Numbered from the stretch's first letter, positions 1 through 8,591 are shown. The stretch is DNA of 64,000 nt from Kitasatospora sp. MAA19 (GCF_029894125.1 NZ_JARXYZ010000026.1:47005-111004); one strand, 5' to 3'. The notes: a model not told the origin generated them from the sequence alone. Program-made: numbers and translations.

Positions 1-1186
1 TGATCAGGGCCATCAGGACCAAGATCGTGAACAGAGCCTTGTCGATCACCCCGAGGTCCAACCCAATGTTGAGGACTATGAGTTCGGTCAGACCTCGACA
101 GTTCATCAGCGCGCCCAGCGACAGTGCCTCGCGCCACGGCCGTCCGCTCAGCCTCGCTGAAACGCTACCGCCACCCCATTTTCCGACCAGCGCCACCGCG
201 AGGACAGCGCCGAGCCACAGCCATTGCACCGGGTCGGCAGCAAGCATTCCGATGTCGGTGCGCAGTCCTGTCGTCACGAAGAACAACGGCAGAAGCAGTG
301 GTACCGCCACTGATCGCAGGCGGGCTGCAGACCGCTCGACAACGGCGGAACGCCTCGGTGTCACCACACCGAACAGGAAGGCGCCGAAAAGGGCGTGCAC
401 ACCGAGGGCATCGGTCAGCAGCGCGGAGAGACATGTGCCGCAGAACAGCAGCGCCAACACGGATGCATCCTGCCCTTCGCCTCCCGACGTGGCCTGCTTC
501 CAGCGGCTCAGCCGGGCGAGCAGCGGGCGCACCACCCGCATCATCACCGCGAAGTACGCCGCCACCATCGCTACGGTCGTCAACGATTCGGCCGGAGCGC
601 CCCCCTTGACGAAGGCCACCACGAGCGCGAGCAGGCACCACGCGATGATGTCGCTCACGGCGGCGCACGCCATGGCCAGACTGCCGATGGGTGTGTGGTA
701 AAGCCCCTGATCGGTGAGGATCCGGGCAAGTACCGGAAACGCGGTGATGCTCATGGCGACGGCGACGAACAACACAAAGGCGACTTGATCAGTCCCCTGT
801 GGAGCGAATGAGTCGAACATGGCCAGGGCGAGCAGCCCACCGAGCAACAGTGGCAGCAGGATGCTGGCTTGGCTGATGACCGCCGCAGCGCGGCCATTGC
901 CCCGCAAGTGGCCGAGGTCGAGTTCGAGCCCGATCAGGAACATGAAGGCGAGCAGCCCCAGCTGCCCCAGAACCTCGATGTGGTCCGTGACCCCCGAAGG
1001 GAAGAGATACGACTGCGCATGAGGCCACAGCCGGCCGAGCAGAGAGGGGCCGAGCAGGATGCCCGTCACGATCTCGCCCACGACGGGAGGCTGCCCCAGC
1101 CGGCGAAGCAACGCGGCGCCGACACGACAGGCGAGGATCACAACCGGCAGTGCCAGGAGTAGACGGGGGATGACCTGTACCGACAC
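1..1186 (-). CDS. CPA2-family cation/proton antiporter, 3' end off the window
   Basis: Integral membrane monovalent cation/H+ antiporter of the KefB/CPA2 type. The frame stays open from a GTG at 1186 to the left edge (about 395 codons), with a GAGGAG ribosome binding site just upstream. The translation is almost all hydrophobic helices. It carries the family landmarks GQPPVVGEIVTGILLGPSLL near the N-terminus and FMFLIGLELDL after about 80 residues, and near the edge NCRGLTELIVLNIGL. Antiporters of this kind are regular members of glycopeptide clusters, where a role in export or ion balance is assumed but not proven. It is the last visible gene of a minus-strand unit that begins with the pdh and hpgT remnants. 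The C-terminus is not in the window. Confidence 0.9.
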   Translation of the reverse strand, partial: MSVQVIPRLLLALPVVILACRVGAALLRRLGQPPVVGEIVTGILLGPSLLGRLWPHAQSYLFPSGVTDHIEVLGQLGLLAFMFLIGLELDLGHLRGNGRAAAVISQASILLPLLLGGLLALAMFDSFAPQGTDQVAFVLFVAVAMSITAFPVLARILTDQGLYHTPIGSLAMACAAVSDIIAWCLLALVVAFVKGGAPAESLTTVAMVAAYFAVMMRVVRPLLARLSRWKQATSGGEGQDASVLALLFCGTCLSALLTDALGVHALFGAFLFGVVTPRRSAVVERSAARLRSVAVPLLLPLFFVTTGLRTDIGMLAADPVQWLWLGAVLAVALVGKWGGGSVSARLSGRPWREALSLGALMNCRGLTELIVLNIGLDLGVIDKALFTILVLMALI

Positions 1187-1209
1187 AAACTCTCCTCGGA
1201 GCGCGGGAG

Positions 1210-1464
1210 CTAGGCGTTCAGTCTCGGGCGAGTTCCTCGTGCACCCCGCCGGGTGGTGCGGAGCGTGACCTCGTTGAGGAAGTTCATCGTGTCCAGGACC
1301 GGATCGGAGACGCTGCCGTGCAGGTCCGCCTTCGGTAATGTCACCGGTTCGGTCGCCGCGAGGGCCGCGGGAGAATTCTTCTGCGGCACCGGATAATCCG
1401 GCAGCATGGAGACGAGCCCTTCATACGCATGATGCGCATGGCCGTGCACGCTGCGTTCGGTCAT
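1210..1464 (-). pseudogene. Remnant of hpgT-like PLP aminotransferase
   Basis: An 84-codon frame with a good ribosome binding site (GGGGGAA) before its ATG. Residues ~45-68 (LHGSVSDPVLDTMNFLNEV) look like the N-terminus of HpgT-type aminotransferases, which convert 4-hydroxyphenylglyoxylate to L-Hpg. The expected continuation (RYPxAISFAPGRP and the PLP lysine domain, more than 350 residues) is missing. After LNEVTLR the frame runs into an Arg-rich tail and stops. A shifted frame over the same bases reads APPGGVHEELARD and then stops, which could be the original C-terminus joined after an internal deletion. The family match is from memory of the motif, so HpgT is probable rather than certain. 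If right, functional HpgT must be encoded elsewhere. Confidence 0.6.
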
Positions 1465-1488
1465 GGAGTTCCCCCCACGCGAAACAAG

Positions 1489-1686
1489 TTAATGAGTGTT
1501 GGGATTCACCGACTCAGGTTCACACACGCGGATGCGTTCTGACAACCGCCGTCCAAGAGCGGCGGCCGTCCTGGCTGCAGCGCGTTCCGGTCGGACGGAT
1601 GCACCGCCACTCCCTTGCCGGCTCCGCGCGAGCGCGACCGAGGTACCGATCAGACCTGTGCCGATGACGGCCGTGGTGCGAATCAC
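1489..1686 (-). pseudogene. Remnant of prephenate dehydrogenase (pdh/tyrA-like)
   Basis: The first ~20 residues, MIRTTAVIGTGLIGTSVAL, are the NAD-binding GxGxxG start typical of prephenate dehydrogenase, which feeds 4-hydroxyphenylpyruvate to the HmaS/Hmo route and to tyrosine. Right after this the frame slips. The neighbouring frame reads KGVAVHPSDRNAL, the expected second strand and Asp, and the original frame then resumes with AARTAAALG. So there are two opposite frameshifts inside 60 bp, followed by truncation at 65 codons where the family has about 300 or more. It lies divergent from hmaS and heads the unit pdh remnant, hpgT remnant, antiporter. Glycopeptide clusters such as balhimycin carry an intact pdh for precursor supply. 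Confidence 0.7.
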
Positions 1687-1875
1687 GAGACATCACCCGT
1701 TCGAAAGGCCGCCGACCACAACCCGAATAGCCCGTCAAATTTCTGGACGAGCCCGGCCGGCAATACCCGACGGACCGGGAGTCCATCCGTCGAGCGGTCG
1801 CCTGCTTTATTCCCACGGGGCCATCTATTACAGTTCGAAGAATCCGGCCCTTCTTCTCCTGGCATGGGGACAGTC
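1687..1875. promoter_or_regulatory. Divergent promoter region between pdh remnant and hmaS
   Basis: A 189-bp non-coding gap between divergently oriented genes, so it should hold the hmaS-hmo promoter. A GGGGA ribosome binding site lies at 1866-1870. Two TTCGAA palindromes occur (around 1700 and 1833), and a short inverted GGAC/GTCC pair lies near 1773-1785. None matches the GTCCAA-N17-TTGGAC activator site found before the ABC-NRPS operon, so the control of hmaS remains open. Confidence 0.4.
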
Positions 1876-2976
1876 ATGAGCAAATCAGCAAAGGTGACGG
1901 ATCCGCTGGCGGATCTCTCCGTCGACTACGTAGAGATGTACGTGGAACAGCTGGAAACAGCTGTACGCACCTGGGTCGACAAATACGCCTTCACGGTGGT
2001 CGGCTCCGGCGACTTCGCCGATCACCGAAGCGTCGCGCTGCGCCACGGACGGATCACCCTGGTACTCACCGAGGCGACGTCGGACGACCATGTGGCCTCG
2101 ACCTACGTCGCCTCCCACGGCGACGGTGTCGCCGACATCGCCCTGCGCACCGCAGACGTGACCGCGGCCTTTGACGCAGCGGTCACGAACGGCGCCCGCG
2201 CCCACCGCCCGCCGACCCCGCACACGGGCGACGGACCGACCGTGACGGCTGTCCTCCGCGGTTTCGGGGACGTCGTCCACACACTCGTCCAGCGCGCTCC
2301 CGGGGAGGGGCCGGGGCTGCCCGCCGGCTTCTCCCCGACGCCGCAGACCGGCGATGACCCGACCGGCGACGTGGGCCTGCTCGACGTCGATCACATCGCG
2401 GTGTGCCTGAACACCGGCGATCTCGACCCCACGGTCGACTACTACCTGGCGGCCCTCGGGTTCCGGTGCATCTTCGAGGAGCGCATCGTCGTCGGCAGGC
2501 AGGCCATGGAGTCGAAGGTGGTGCAGAGCCCTTCGGGCTCGGTGACCCTGACGCTCATCCAGCCCGACCCATCGGCAGACCCGGGACAGATCGACGAGTT
2601 CCTCAAGGCCCACCAGGGGTCCGGCGTCCAGCACCTCGCCTTCTCCTCGCCGGACGCGGTCCGTTCGGTACGGGCCCTGACCGGCCGGGGCGTTGGCTTC
2701 CTCACCACTCCCCCGGCCTACTACGACCTCCTGGGCGAGCGGATCGACCTGAGCGAGTCCAGGTTGGACGACCTTCGGGCGACGAACGTGCTCGCCGACG
2801 AGGACCACGGCGGCCAGCTCTTCCAGATCTTCACGGCGTCGACCCACCTGCGGCACACACTGTTCTTCGAGGTCATCGAGCGCCAGGGCGCCGAGACCTT
2901 CGGCAGCGCGAACATCAAGGCACTCTACGAGGCCGTGGAGCTGGAGAGGACGGGGCAGCGTGGGCTACGGCGATGA
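1876..2976 (+). CDS. hmaS: 4-hydroxymandelate synthase
   Basis: Non-haem Fe(II) dioxygenase that converts 4-hydroxyphenylpyruvate and O2 to 4-hydroxymandelate, the first committed step to hydroxyphenylglycine. The protein has 366 residues, as expected for the HPPD/HmaS family, with two vicinal-oxygen-chelate halves. The iron ligands are visible: H173 in LDVDHIAV, H253 in GVQHLAF and E332 in FFEVIER. The ATG at 1876 was chosen because the N-terminus DLSVDYVEMYVEQLE aligns with HmaS starts and GGGGA precedes it; the frame is open further upstream but looks non-coding. Its stop overlaps hmo by 17 nt, so the two are translationally coupled. Confusion with primary-metabolism HPPD is unlikely because hmo follows directly. 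Confidence 0.96.
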   Translation: MSKSAKVTDPLADLSVDYVEMYVEQLETAVRTWVDKYAFTVVGSGDFADHRSVALRHGRITLVLTEATSDDHVASTYVASHGDGVADIALRTADVTAAFDAAVTNGARAHRPPTPHTGDGPTVTAVLRGFGDVVHTLVQRAPGEGPGLPAGFSPTPQTGDDPTGDVGLLDVDHIAVCLNTGDLDPTVDYYLAALGFRCIFEERIVVGRQAMESKVVQSPSGSVTLTLIQPDPSADPGQIDEFLKAHQGSGVQHLAFSSPDAVRSVRALTGRGVGFLTTPPAYYDLLGERIDLSESRLDDLRATNVLADEDHGGQLFQIFTASTHLRHTLFFEVIERQGAETFGSANIKALYEAVELERTGQRGLRR

Positions 2977-4060
2977 GGTTTCGGCCGAAACGGCCCACTG
3001 CCTGGCCGACTTCGAACGCGCCGCCGCTTCGGCCCTGCCCGCCGACGTATGGGACTTCGTGGCCGGAGGAAGCGGCGCTGAGACCACGCTCGATGCCAAC
3101 CGCACCGCGCTGGACCGCGTCTTCCTCGTCCCCCGGGTGCTCAGGGACGTGTCGCAGTGCACGGCGGATTCCACTCTGCTCGGTCGGCCCGTCCCCATGC
3201 CGGTTGCCATCGCGCCCGTCGCCTACCAGCAACTGGTCCACCCCGATGGCGAGTTGGCCGCCGCCCGCGCGGCCAAGGCGGCCGGAGTGCCGTTCACCGT
3301 GAGCACACTGAGCAGTGTCCCGATCGAAGAGATCACGGCGATCGGCGGAACGGTCTGGTTCCAGCTCTACTGGCTCCGGGATGCCGCGCAGTCCCTGGAA
3401 CTCGTCCGCAGAGCCGAGGACGCCGGCTGCCAGGCGATCATGCTCACCGTCGACGTGCCGTGGATGGGGCGCCGGCTGCGCGACATGCGCAACCGTTTCG
3501 CACTGCCCGGCCATGTGCGGGCGGCCAATGTCAGCACCGGCTCGACCGCGCACCAACGGCACGCCGATACCTCCGCGGTGGCCGTCCACACCGGCCAGGC
3601 ATTCTCTTCCGCGATGACGTGGTCGTCGTTGGCGGCCCTACGGAAGCAGACCCGGCTTCCACTGCTGCTCAAGGGCGTCCTAGCAGCCGAGGACGCGCTG
3701 CGGGCGGCCGAGTTGGGGGTCGACGCAGTCGTGGTCTCCAACCACGGTGGCCGCCAGCTCGACGGCGCCGTACCCAGCATCGATGCGTTGCCGGAGGTCG
3801 CGGCGGCCGCGGGGGACGGATGCGAGGTGCTGCTGGACAGCGGCATCCGCAGCGGCACTGACGTGCTCAGGGCGCTCGCTCTCGGGGCGTCGGGTGTCCT
3901 GGTGGGCCGTCCGCTGATCTGGGGCCTGGCTGCGGCCGGAGAGGCCGGCGCACGTCGGGTACTCGACCTGCTGGCCGACGAACTCCGCGACGCCCTCGGC
4001 TTGTCGGGCTGCGACGGTGTCGCCGCGGTCAGGCAGCTTCGTGCCTTCGTCTCTGCCTGA
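2960..4060 (+). CDS. hmo: 4-hydroxymandelate oxidase (FMN)
   Basis: FMN-dependent alpha-hydroxyacid oxidase that oxidises 4-hydroxymandelate to 4-hydroxyphenylglyoxylate, the substrate of the HpgT aminotransferase. The product has 366 residues and a single TIM-barrel domain. The catalytic and FMN signature SNHGGRQLDG is present, with His262 as the base and Arg266 binding the carboxylate. The N-terminus (ALPADVWDFVAGGSGAE) and the phosphate-binding end (GIRSGTDVLRALALGA, VLVGRPLIWGLA) are family-typical. The start is GTG at 2960, inside the end of hmaS, after a GGAGAGGA ribosome binding site. It is followed by a hairpin terminator shared with the convergent regulator gene. Confidence 0.96.
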   Translation: MGYGDEVSAETAHCLADFERAAASALPADVWDFVAGGSGAETTLDANRTALDRVFLVPRVLRDVSQCTADSTLLGRPVPMPVAIAPVAYQQLVHPDGELAAARAAKAAGVPFTVSTLSSVPIEEITAIGGTVWFQLYWLRDAAQSLELVRRAEDAGCQAIMLTVDVPWMGRRLRDMRNRFALPGHVRAANVSTGSTAHQRHADTSAVAVHTGQAFSSAMTWSSLAALRKQTRLPLLLKGVLAAEDALRAAELGVDAVVVSNHGGRQLDGAVPSIDALPEVAAAAGDGCEVLLDSGIRSGTDVLRALALGASGVLVGRPLIWGLAAAGEAGARRVLDLLADELRDALGLSGCDGVAAVRQLRAFVSA

Positions 4061-4067
4061 CGACCAT

Positions 4068-4115
4068 ACGTCGCCGAAGTCCCTCCACCGCCTGGTAGGA
4101 GGACTTCGGCGACGT
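4068..4115. terminator. Bidirectional terminator between hmo and strR-like gene
   Basis: A perfect 15-bp inverted repeat, ACGTCGCCGAAGTCC at 4068-4082 and its complement at 4101-4115, encloses an 18-nt loop. It sits between the convergent ends of hmo and the regulator gene, as a transcription terminator serving both would. There is no clear T-tract, which is usual in high-GC actinomycetes. Confidence 0.8.
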
Positions 4116-4175
4116 CACCGCCTTGCGTCCCCGACCAACTGACCGTTTTCGACGCTTGGACGCGGCAACGGCGGA

Positions 4176-5183
4176 CTATGCGGTTTCGGCCTCCCTGCGC
4201 CCCAGCCGAAGGGCCAGCTCCGACCACATCCCCGCGTACTCGTCGGCCAGATAGGCCACGATCCCGCTGCAGTGGGGCGGTACGTTGTCGATGATCCGCT
4301 GCCACTCCTTCGCGTTGATCGTGTGGAGGTTGAGCAGCCGCAGCAGGGTGCGTCCGGTCTCGCTCAGCCGCAGCGCCGGATCCGCTTTGAGCCGTTCCAC
4401 AACGACGCTGGGATCCTGCGCCGACGGCCTGCCAGGCACCGCCGCGAAGCCGATACCGCGCGGTGGTGCCAAGGCTCCCACCTCGAGGTTCGCGGGTTCC
4501 GGTTCCCTGCCGTGTCTGCTGGGCAGCGGATCCTCTCCTCGGCGGAGCCGGCTTCTTACATCACGGGCCGTCTCGGGGGATATGCCGGCCATGCGGGCGA
4601 TCTGACGTAACGACAGGTTGGGGTTGTCGGTGATGAGTTCTCCGGCGATCCTGCGTCCTGCAGCGGCGTCGATCGGGCGGACCCGGCCGTCCTGGCCGAT
4701 CCTGCTCTCCTCGGCGGCGGACGCACCCGGAAGCCCCTTGCGCATGTCGGCCACCGTGCCGGGGGCGATACCGGTGACCGATGCGATCATCCGGTCCGAC
4801 CACTGCGGATGCGAGGTGATGATCCGCGCGGCCGCCCGTTTACGGTCGGCCTTCGACAAGGGGAGGCCGTGCTTGGTGTTGGACTCGACTGCCAGCACGA
4901 ACGCGTCGGCCTCGTTGCCCTCGAAGAAGCTGACGGCGACCCTGTCCTGCCCGCGCAGTTCAGCCGCTCGCACACGATGGAGACCATCGATGACGCGCAT
5001 CGTCGGACGGTGCACGAGGATGGGCGGAAGCGGAGACTGCACCGCGGAGAGCGCCTCCACGTGGTCCGGGTCCTCCCCCGAGGTCCGCGGTGAGTCGACT
5101 GTGGACAGCAAGCTGATCTCCACTTCGACGACCGCCTGCTGATCGATGTGTTCCTGCTCGCGCTCCAACGCCATCTCCCTCAT
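4176..5183 (-). CDS. StrR/Bbr-family pathway-specific transcriptional activator
   Basis: ParB-like DNA-binding activator of the StrR family (Bbr in balhimycin, Tei15* in teicoplanin). Residues ~20-75 carry the conserved ISLLSTVDSPRTSGED and LPPILVHRPTMRVIDGLHR, followed by a central helix-turn-helix region with two similar TARDVR/GTVADMRKG-type segments and a C-terminal AYLADEYAGMWSELALRLGRR. I chose the ATG at 5183 (335 aa) because it has an AGGA box at proper distance. A GTG at 5219 would add 12 residues but has no ribosome binding site. Its likely target is the GTCCAA-N17-TTGGAC site before the ABC-NRPS operon. No such site was found upstream of the gene itself. Confidence 0.93.
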   Translation of the reverse strand: MREMALEREQEHIDQQAVVEVEISLLSTVDSPRTSGEDPDHVEALSAVQSPLPPILVHRPTMRVIDGLHRVRAAELRGQDRVAVSFFEGNEADAFVLAVESNTKHGLPLSKADRKRAAARIITSHPQWSDRMIASVTGIAPGTVADMRKGLPGASAAEESRIGQDGRVRPIDAAAGRRIAGELITDNPNLSLRQIARMAGISPETARDVRSRLRRGEDPLPSRHGREPEPANLEVGALAPPRGIGFAAVPGRPSAQDPSVVVERLKADPALRLSETGRTLLRLLNLHTINAKEWQRIIDNVPPHCSGIVAYLADEYAGMWSELALRLGRREAETA

Positions 5184-5623
5184 GATCTGATTTCCTGTAC
5201 ACGGATCTGTGAAAGGCACTCAGAAGATCCCCCGATGGATCAGGCATGCGTTCCGTTCCGTAACATGAACTAGGAAACGCCGTCATATCGGACAGTCACG
5301 TCGGGTCGACTCGCGACCTTGACGACCGCCGCGTCACGCCTTTGGCGCCACCACGTGCGCGAGCGGAAGCTCGACAGGCATTCGGGAACCAGTCACCCGA
5401 ATCTACGTGGAAAACCGGGGCCATACAGGACGCCGTCTCGCTGCCGGTCGCTTGCACCCGGCATTCGTGAATCCCGTCGCACTGGCATCGTGCTGAACTA
5501 AAGAATCTTGCCTGCAGCCAAGGCCATTCGGCTCCCCCCGTCACAGCATCACGCCCCGACACGCGGTCACGCGATCGTAACACCCTTACACGAATAGAGG
5601 CACTCACCTATCGTCGAATGACC
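5184..5623. other. Non-coding region upstream of the strR-like gene
   Basis: About 440 bp without a convincing gene. It must hold the promoter of the regulator gene. I see no GTCCAA/TTGGAC operator and no VanR-type box here, and the short open frames have no recognisable protein features. Confidence 0.5.
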
Positions 5624-5955
5624 AGTACTCAAGCCGCAGATCGTGATCTTGCTACTCGGGGCCGGCGCGGAGACGGGTGCGGCCACCGTTGATCATCGTG
5701 ACTTGTGTGGAGTAACGATGAGACGGTGGCCGCAGGTCACAGGCTGTCGACGAGACTGGCGACGCCGCCGAGCGGGGACACACGGGCGGTGGACCGGGAG
5801 CAGTACCTCCCCCCGCTCCTGGACGAGCGACCCATATCGCTGCCTGGCAGCTGGACTCGGCGAGGACACCGTCTTCGCGACCGAGCCGGAATTGGCCCGT
5901 ACGGTGATCGAACGGTATCCCAAACGTGAAGATCACGATCTACAGCTGGAGTACT
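5624..5955. repeat. 332-bp element with 28-bp imperfect terminal inverted repeats
   Basis: The ends 5624-5651 and 5928-5955 are inverted copies matching at 24 of 28 positions (core AGATCGTGATCTT, outer end AGTACTC). The size and structure suggest a miniature or deleted insertion element. No transposase is recognisable inside. The right end touches the vanX stop codon (5955-5957), so the element lies directly against the 3' end of vanX. No clear target duplication is visible. Confidence 0.55.
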
Positions 5956-6572
5956 TACGTGATGGGGAAATCGAAATAGGTGTCCGGATAGGGTTCGTTG
6001 TCGAGCGTGTAATGCCACCACTCGCACTCGTACGCGCTGAAACCACAGGTCTCCATGATGGACCGCAGGTGCTGACGGTTCCGCGCTTCGACGGACGTGA
6101 TCCCTTGTGCGCCATGGTGCGAGACGGGATCCATCAGGTCATGGTCGCCGCCCATGGAGACGAGTTCACCCGTGGCCAGGTCATAGAGCGTGAGGTCGAC
6201 GGTGCTGCCCCGGCTGTGGCCCGACCTGGCGGCCACATATCCCTTCTCGAACATCTCGGCCCTGCCGATATTGGGATAGTGCCGCGACTTCGTCCGGCCG
6301 TCCTCCGGCTGCTGCGACCAGTGCAGGAAGCAGTCGACGGCGCGCTGCGGGCGATAGCCGTCCCAGAGCAGCAGGCCGAACCCCAGTGATGCGGCCTGCT
6401 CCTGCGCCCGCTCCAGAGCCGTGCACAGAGCCCTCGTACCGACGACTCGATTGGCCAGATATCCGTCCACCGGTTTGCCGGTGAAGTTGTCCCACGTGGC
6501 GTACTTGGCATCCCAGCGTATTCCGGACACCACGTCGTCCACGAAGACGAAGCCGTCCATCATCGACGTCAT
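5955..6572 (-). CDS. vanX: VanX D-Ala-D-Ala dipeptidase
   Basis: Zinc D,D-dipeptidase that destroys D-Ala-D-Ala so that only D-Ala-D-Lac enters peptidoglycan, the core of glycopeptide self-resistance. It has 205 residues. Zinc ligands are visible as His119 and Asp126 in SGHSRGSTVDLTL and His187 in CEWWHYTL, with catalytic Glu184. These match the known VanX positions (H116, D123, H184, E181) with a shift of three. The ATG at 6572 overlaps the vanA stop by 4 nt (ATGA), so vanX is the last gene of the vanHAX operon and under the VanR box before vanH. The 3' end abuts an inverted-repeat element. Confidence 0.98.
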   Translation of the reverse strand: MTSMMDGFVFVDDVVSGIRWDAKYATWDNFTGKPVDGYLANRVVGTRALCTALERAQEQAASLGFGLLLWDGYRPQRAVDCFLHWSQQPEDGRTKSRHYPNIGRAEMFEKGYVAARSGHSRGSTVDLTLYDLATGELVSMGGDHDLMDPVSHHGAQGITSVEARNRQHLRSIMETCGFSAYECEWWHYTLDNEPYPDTYFDFPIT

Positions 6573-7609
6573 CGAATCTTCCCCGTCAAGGCGAGGGAGA
6601 CGGCCCGGTCGATCACCTCGGAGAGCGGAATGCCCGCGGCCGCCATCATTCTCGGATAACGGCTGTACGAGGTCATTCCGGGGAAGGTATTGACCTCGTT
6701 GAGGACTACTTGTCCGTCCTCCTTGAGGAACATGTCCACCCGCGCAAGACCGCTGCACCCCAAGGCGCGGTACACGGCCTTGGCCGCCTCCTGGACGAGC
6801 AGCCGTGACTTTTCGGGGATGTCGGCGGGAACGACTGCCACGGAGTTCTCGGAACCGGTCTCGGGGGAGTCTTCCTGATGGATCCTGAAGAATCCGTGCG
6901 AGAGCGCAATCCGGTCCACTTCTCCCGCGACGAGATCCGCCCCGTTCCCGAGGATGGCGCAGCCGATCTCGCTGCCGACGACAGCCTCTTCGATCAGCGC
7001 CTTCGAGTCGTATTGCCGTGCCGTTTCCACCGCGCTCGGAAGTTCCTCTTCCCGGGACACCTTGGTGACGCCGAAGGACGATCCCGATCGGGCCGGCTTC
7101 ACGAAGACCGGATAGGTGAGCTTGGCGGGATCGATGGTCTCGTCCGCCGTGACGGTCCAGAAGTTCGGCGTGGCGATTCCGGCGCTTCTGGCGACGACAT
7201 AGGCAAGGGACTTGTCCATGCACAGAGCGGAACTCTGGACGTCGCAGCCGATGTAGGGGATGCCGGAGAGTTCCAGCAGGCCCTGCATCGCGCCGTCCTC
7301 TCCTAGCCTGCCGTGCAGCACGGGCAGCACGACGTCCAGACGGATCGTTCCGTAGCACCCCTGCTCCAGAGTGAGCAGTCCGTGCACGTCGCTGCCCGGC
7401 GACAGCACGACGGGACGGCAGTTGCCGTTCTCCCACTCCCCGTCAGGCCCGTCGCAGAGCTTCCAGGCTCCGCTCTTCGTGATCCCGATGTAGAAGGGTT
7501 CGTACTTCTCGAGATCCAGGTTCCGGGCCACCTCTCGCGCGGACTTGACGGAGACGAGGTGCTCCTCGGAACGGCCCCCGAAGATGATGCCGACCTTCAA
7601 CCTAGCCAT
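6569..7609 (-). CDS. vanA: D-alanine-D-lactate ligase
   Basis: ATP-grasp ligase joining D-Ala to the D-lactate made by VanH. It has 346 residues. The N-terminus VGIIFGGRSEEHLVSVKSA is the Ddl/VanA start. The omega-loop region reads FRIHQE, with the histidine at residue 244, exactly where VanA has the His244 that decides D-Lac over D-Ala. LARVDMF and NEVNTFPGMTSYSRYPRMM give the ATP/Mg site. A CAGGAG ribosome binding site precedes the ATG at 7609, which lies 8 nt inside vanH. It is therefore a depsipeptide ligase rather than a housekeeping Ddl. It belongs to the vanHAX operon. Confidence 0.98.
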   Translation of the reverse strand: MARLKVGIIFGGRSEEHLVSVKSAREVARNLDLEKYEPFYIGITKSGAWKLCDGPDGEWENGNCRPVVLSPGSDVHGLLTLEQGCYGTIRLDVVLPVLHGRLGEDGAMQGLLELSGIPYIGCDVQSSALCMDKSLAYVVARSAGIATPNFWTVTADETIDPAKLTYPVFVKPARSGSSFGVTKVSREEELPSAVETARQYDSKALIEEAVVGSEIGCAILGNGADLVAGEVDRIALSHGFFRIHQEDSPETGSENSVAVVPADIPEKSRLLVQEAAKAVYRALGCSGLARVDMFLKEDGQVVLNEVNTFPGMTSYSRYPRMMAAAGIPLSEVIDRAVSLALTGKIR

Positions 7610-8591
7610 GCTGACTCCTGCTTTCGAATGCCAGGCAGTTGGTGAGAGAGTTCTCCACGGTGTCGCGCAGAGCGTGATCCGTGTAGTAGGCGGTGTGCGG
7701 ACTGATGAGCGCGTTCGGCAGCTCCTGCAGCCGCAACAGCGCTTTGCTTTCCACGGGTTTGTCCCGGCAGTCGGCGTAGAAGATGCCTTCCTCGCCTTCG
7801 ACGACATCCAGCGCCGCGCCGCCCAGCCTGCCGCTTTCCAGTTCCTGCAGCAGGGCCTCGGTGTCGATGAGCCCACCACGTCCGGTGTTGACGATCAGCG
7901 CGCCGTCCTTCATCTGCGCCAGGCGTTGCCCGTTCAGCAGATGGTGCGTGGCCACGGTGAGCGGCACATGCAGCGTGACCAGGTCGCTCCGCCGCAGCAA
8001 TTCATCGAGCGAGACGTCCTCGACAGTGGCACCGGGGTGGTCCACCGGACGATTGTCATGGGCCAGGATGTGGCAACCGAAACCCCGCAACCGCTCCAGG
8101 ACCGCCGCGCCGATACGACCCATCCCGATCACGCCGACAGTCAGATCGCGCAGTTCCTTCCCGCGCACATCACTCAGTCGGTAGTCGTGCGCGTCGGTGC
8201 GACGGACGATGGCTTTCGCATCCCGTACCGCCATCAACATGAGCATCAGCGTGTAGTCGGCCACGCTGTCCGGCGAGTAGGAGACGTTTTCGACAGAGAT
8301 GCCGATGCTGTCCGCGTATTCCACGTCGATGTGGTTGTACCCGATGCTCCGCGTGGAGATGTAGCCCACGCCGACTCCACCGAGGGCACGCAGCGTGGCA
8401 CGGGTGACGGGAGTCTTGTGGCCGACGCTGATGCACCGGCTGCCGGAGGCCAATTCACTATTGGCTTCGGACACCGGTGCGTCGGTGACGGCCGGCTGCA
8501 CACCGAAGCCGGGCGCCAGCTCGCGGAACAGAACAGCTTCGTCCGGTCCGCACCCGTACATGGTGATACGGGTCCTTTCGCTGTGGGTCAT
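7602..8591 (-). CDS. vanH: D-lactate dehydrogenase VanH
   Basis: NAD(P)H-dependent D-2-hydroxyacid dehydrogenase that reduces pyruvate to D-lactate for VanA. It has 329 residues. The dinucleotide fold reads VGVIGMGRIGAAVLERL. The catalytic Arg lies in the STRSIGYNHID region, and HVPLT and the C-terminal ISPHTAYYTD supply the remaining active-site pattern. I chose the ATG at 8591 because it has a GGAGG ribosome binding site and lies exactly 33 nt from a VanR-type box, as in vanK and vanJ; the frame continues upstream without protein character. It is the first gene of vanHAX and diverges from murF. Confidence 0.97.
   Translation of the reverse strand: MTHSERTRITMYGCGPDEAVLFRELAPGFGVQPAVTDAPVSEANSELASGSRCISVGHKTPVTRATLRALGGVGVGYISTRSIGYNHIDVEYADSIGISVENVSYSPDSVADYTLMLMLMAVRDAKAIVRRTDAHDYRLSDVRGKELRDLTVGVIGMGRIGAAVLERLRGFGCHILAHDNRPVDHPGATVEDVSLDELLRRSDLVTLHVPLTVATHHLLNGQRLAQMKDGALIVNTGRGGLIDTEALLQELESGRLGGAALDVVEGEEGIFYADCRDKPVESKALLRLQELPNALISPHTAYYTDHALRDTVENSLTNCLAFESRSQHG

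Noticed and set aside
1687..1875. A StrR/Bbr operator before hmaS
   Set aside because: GGAC and GTCC words occur but not in the GTCCAA-N17-TTGGAC order or spacing.
5643..6389. A 248-codon plus-strand frame over the vanX end
   Set aside because: It is antisense to vanX, which has all its zinc ligands, and the part left of vanX lies in the inverted-repeat element without recognisable protein.
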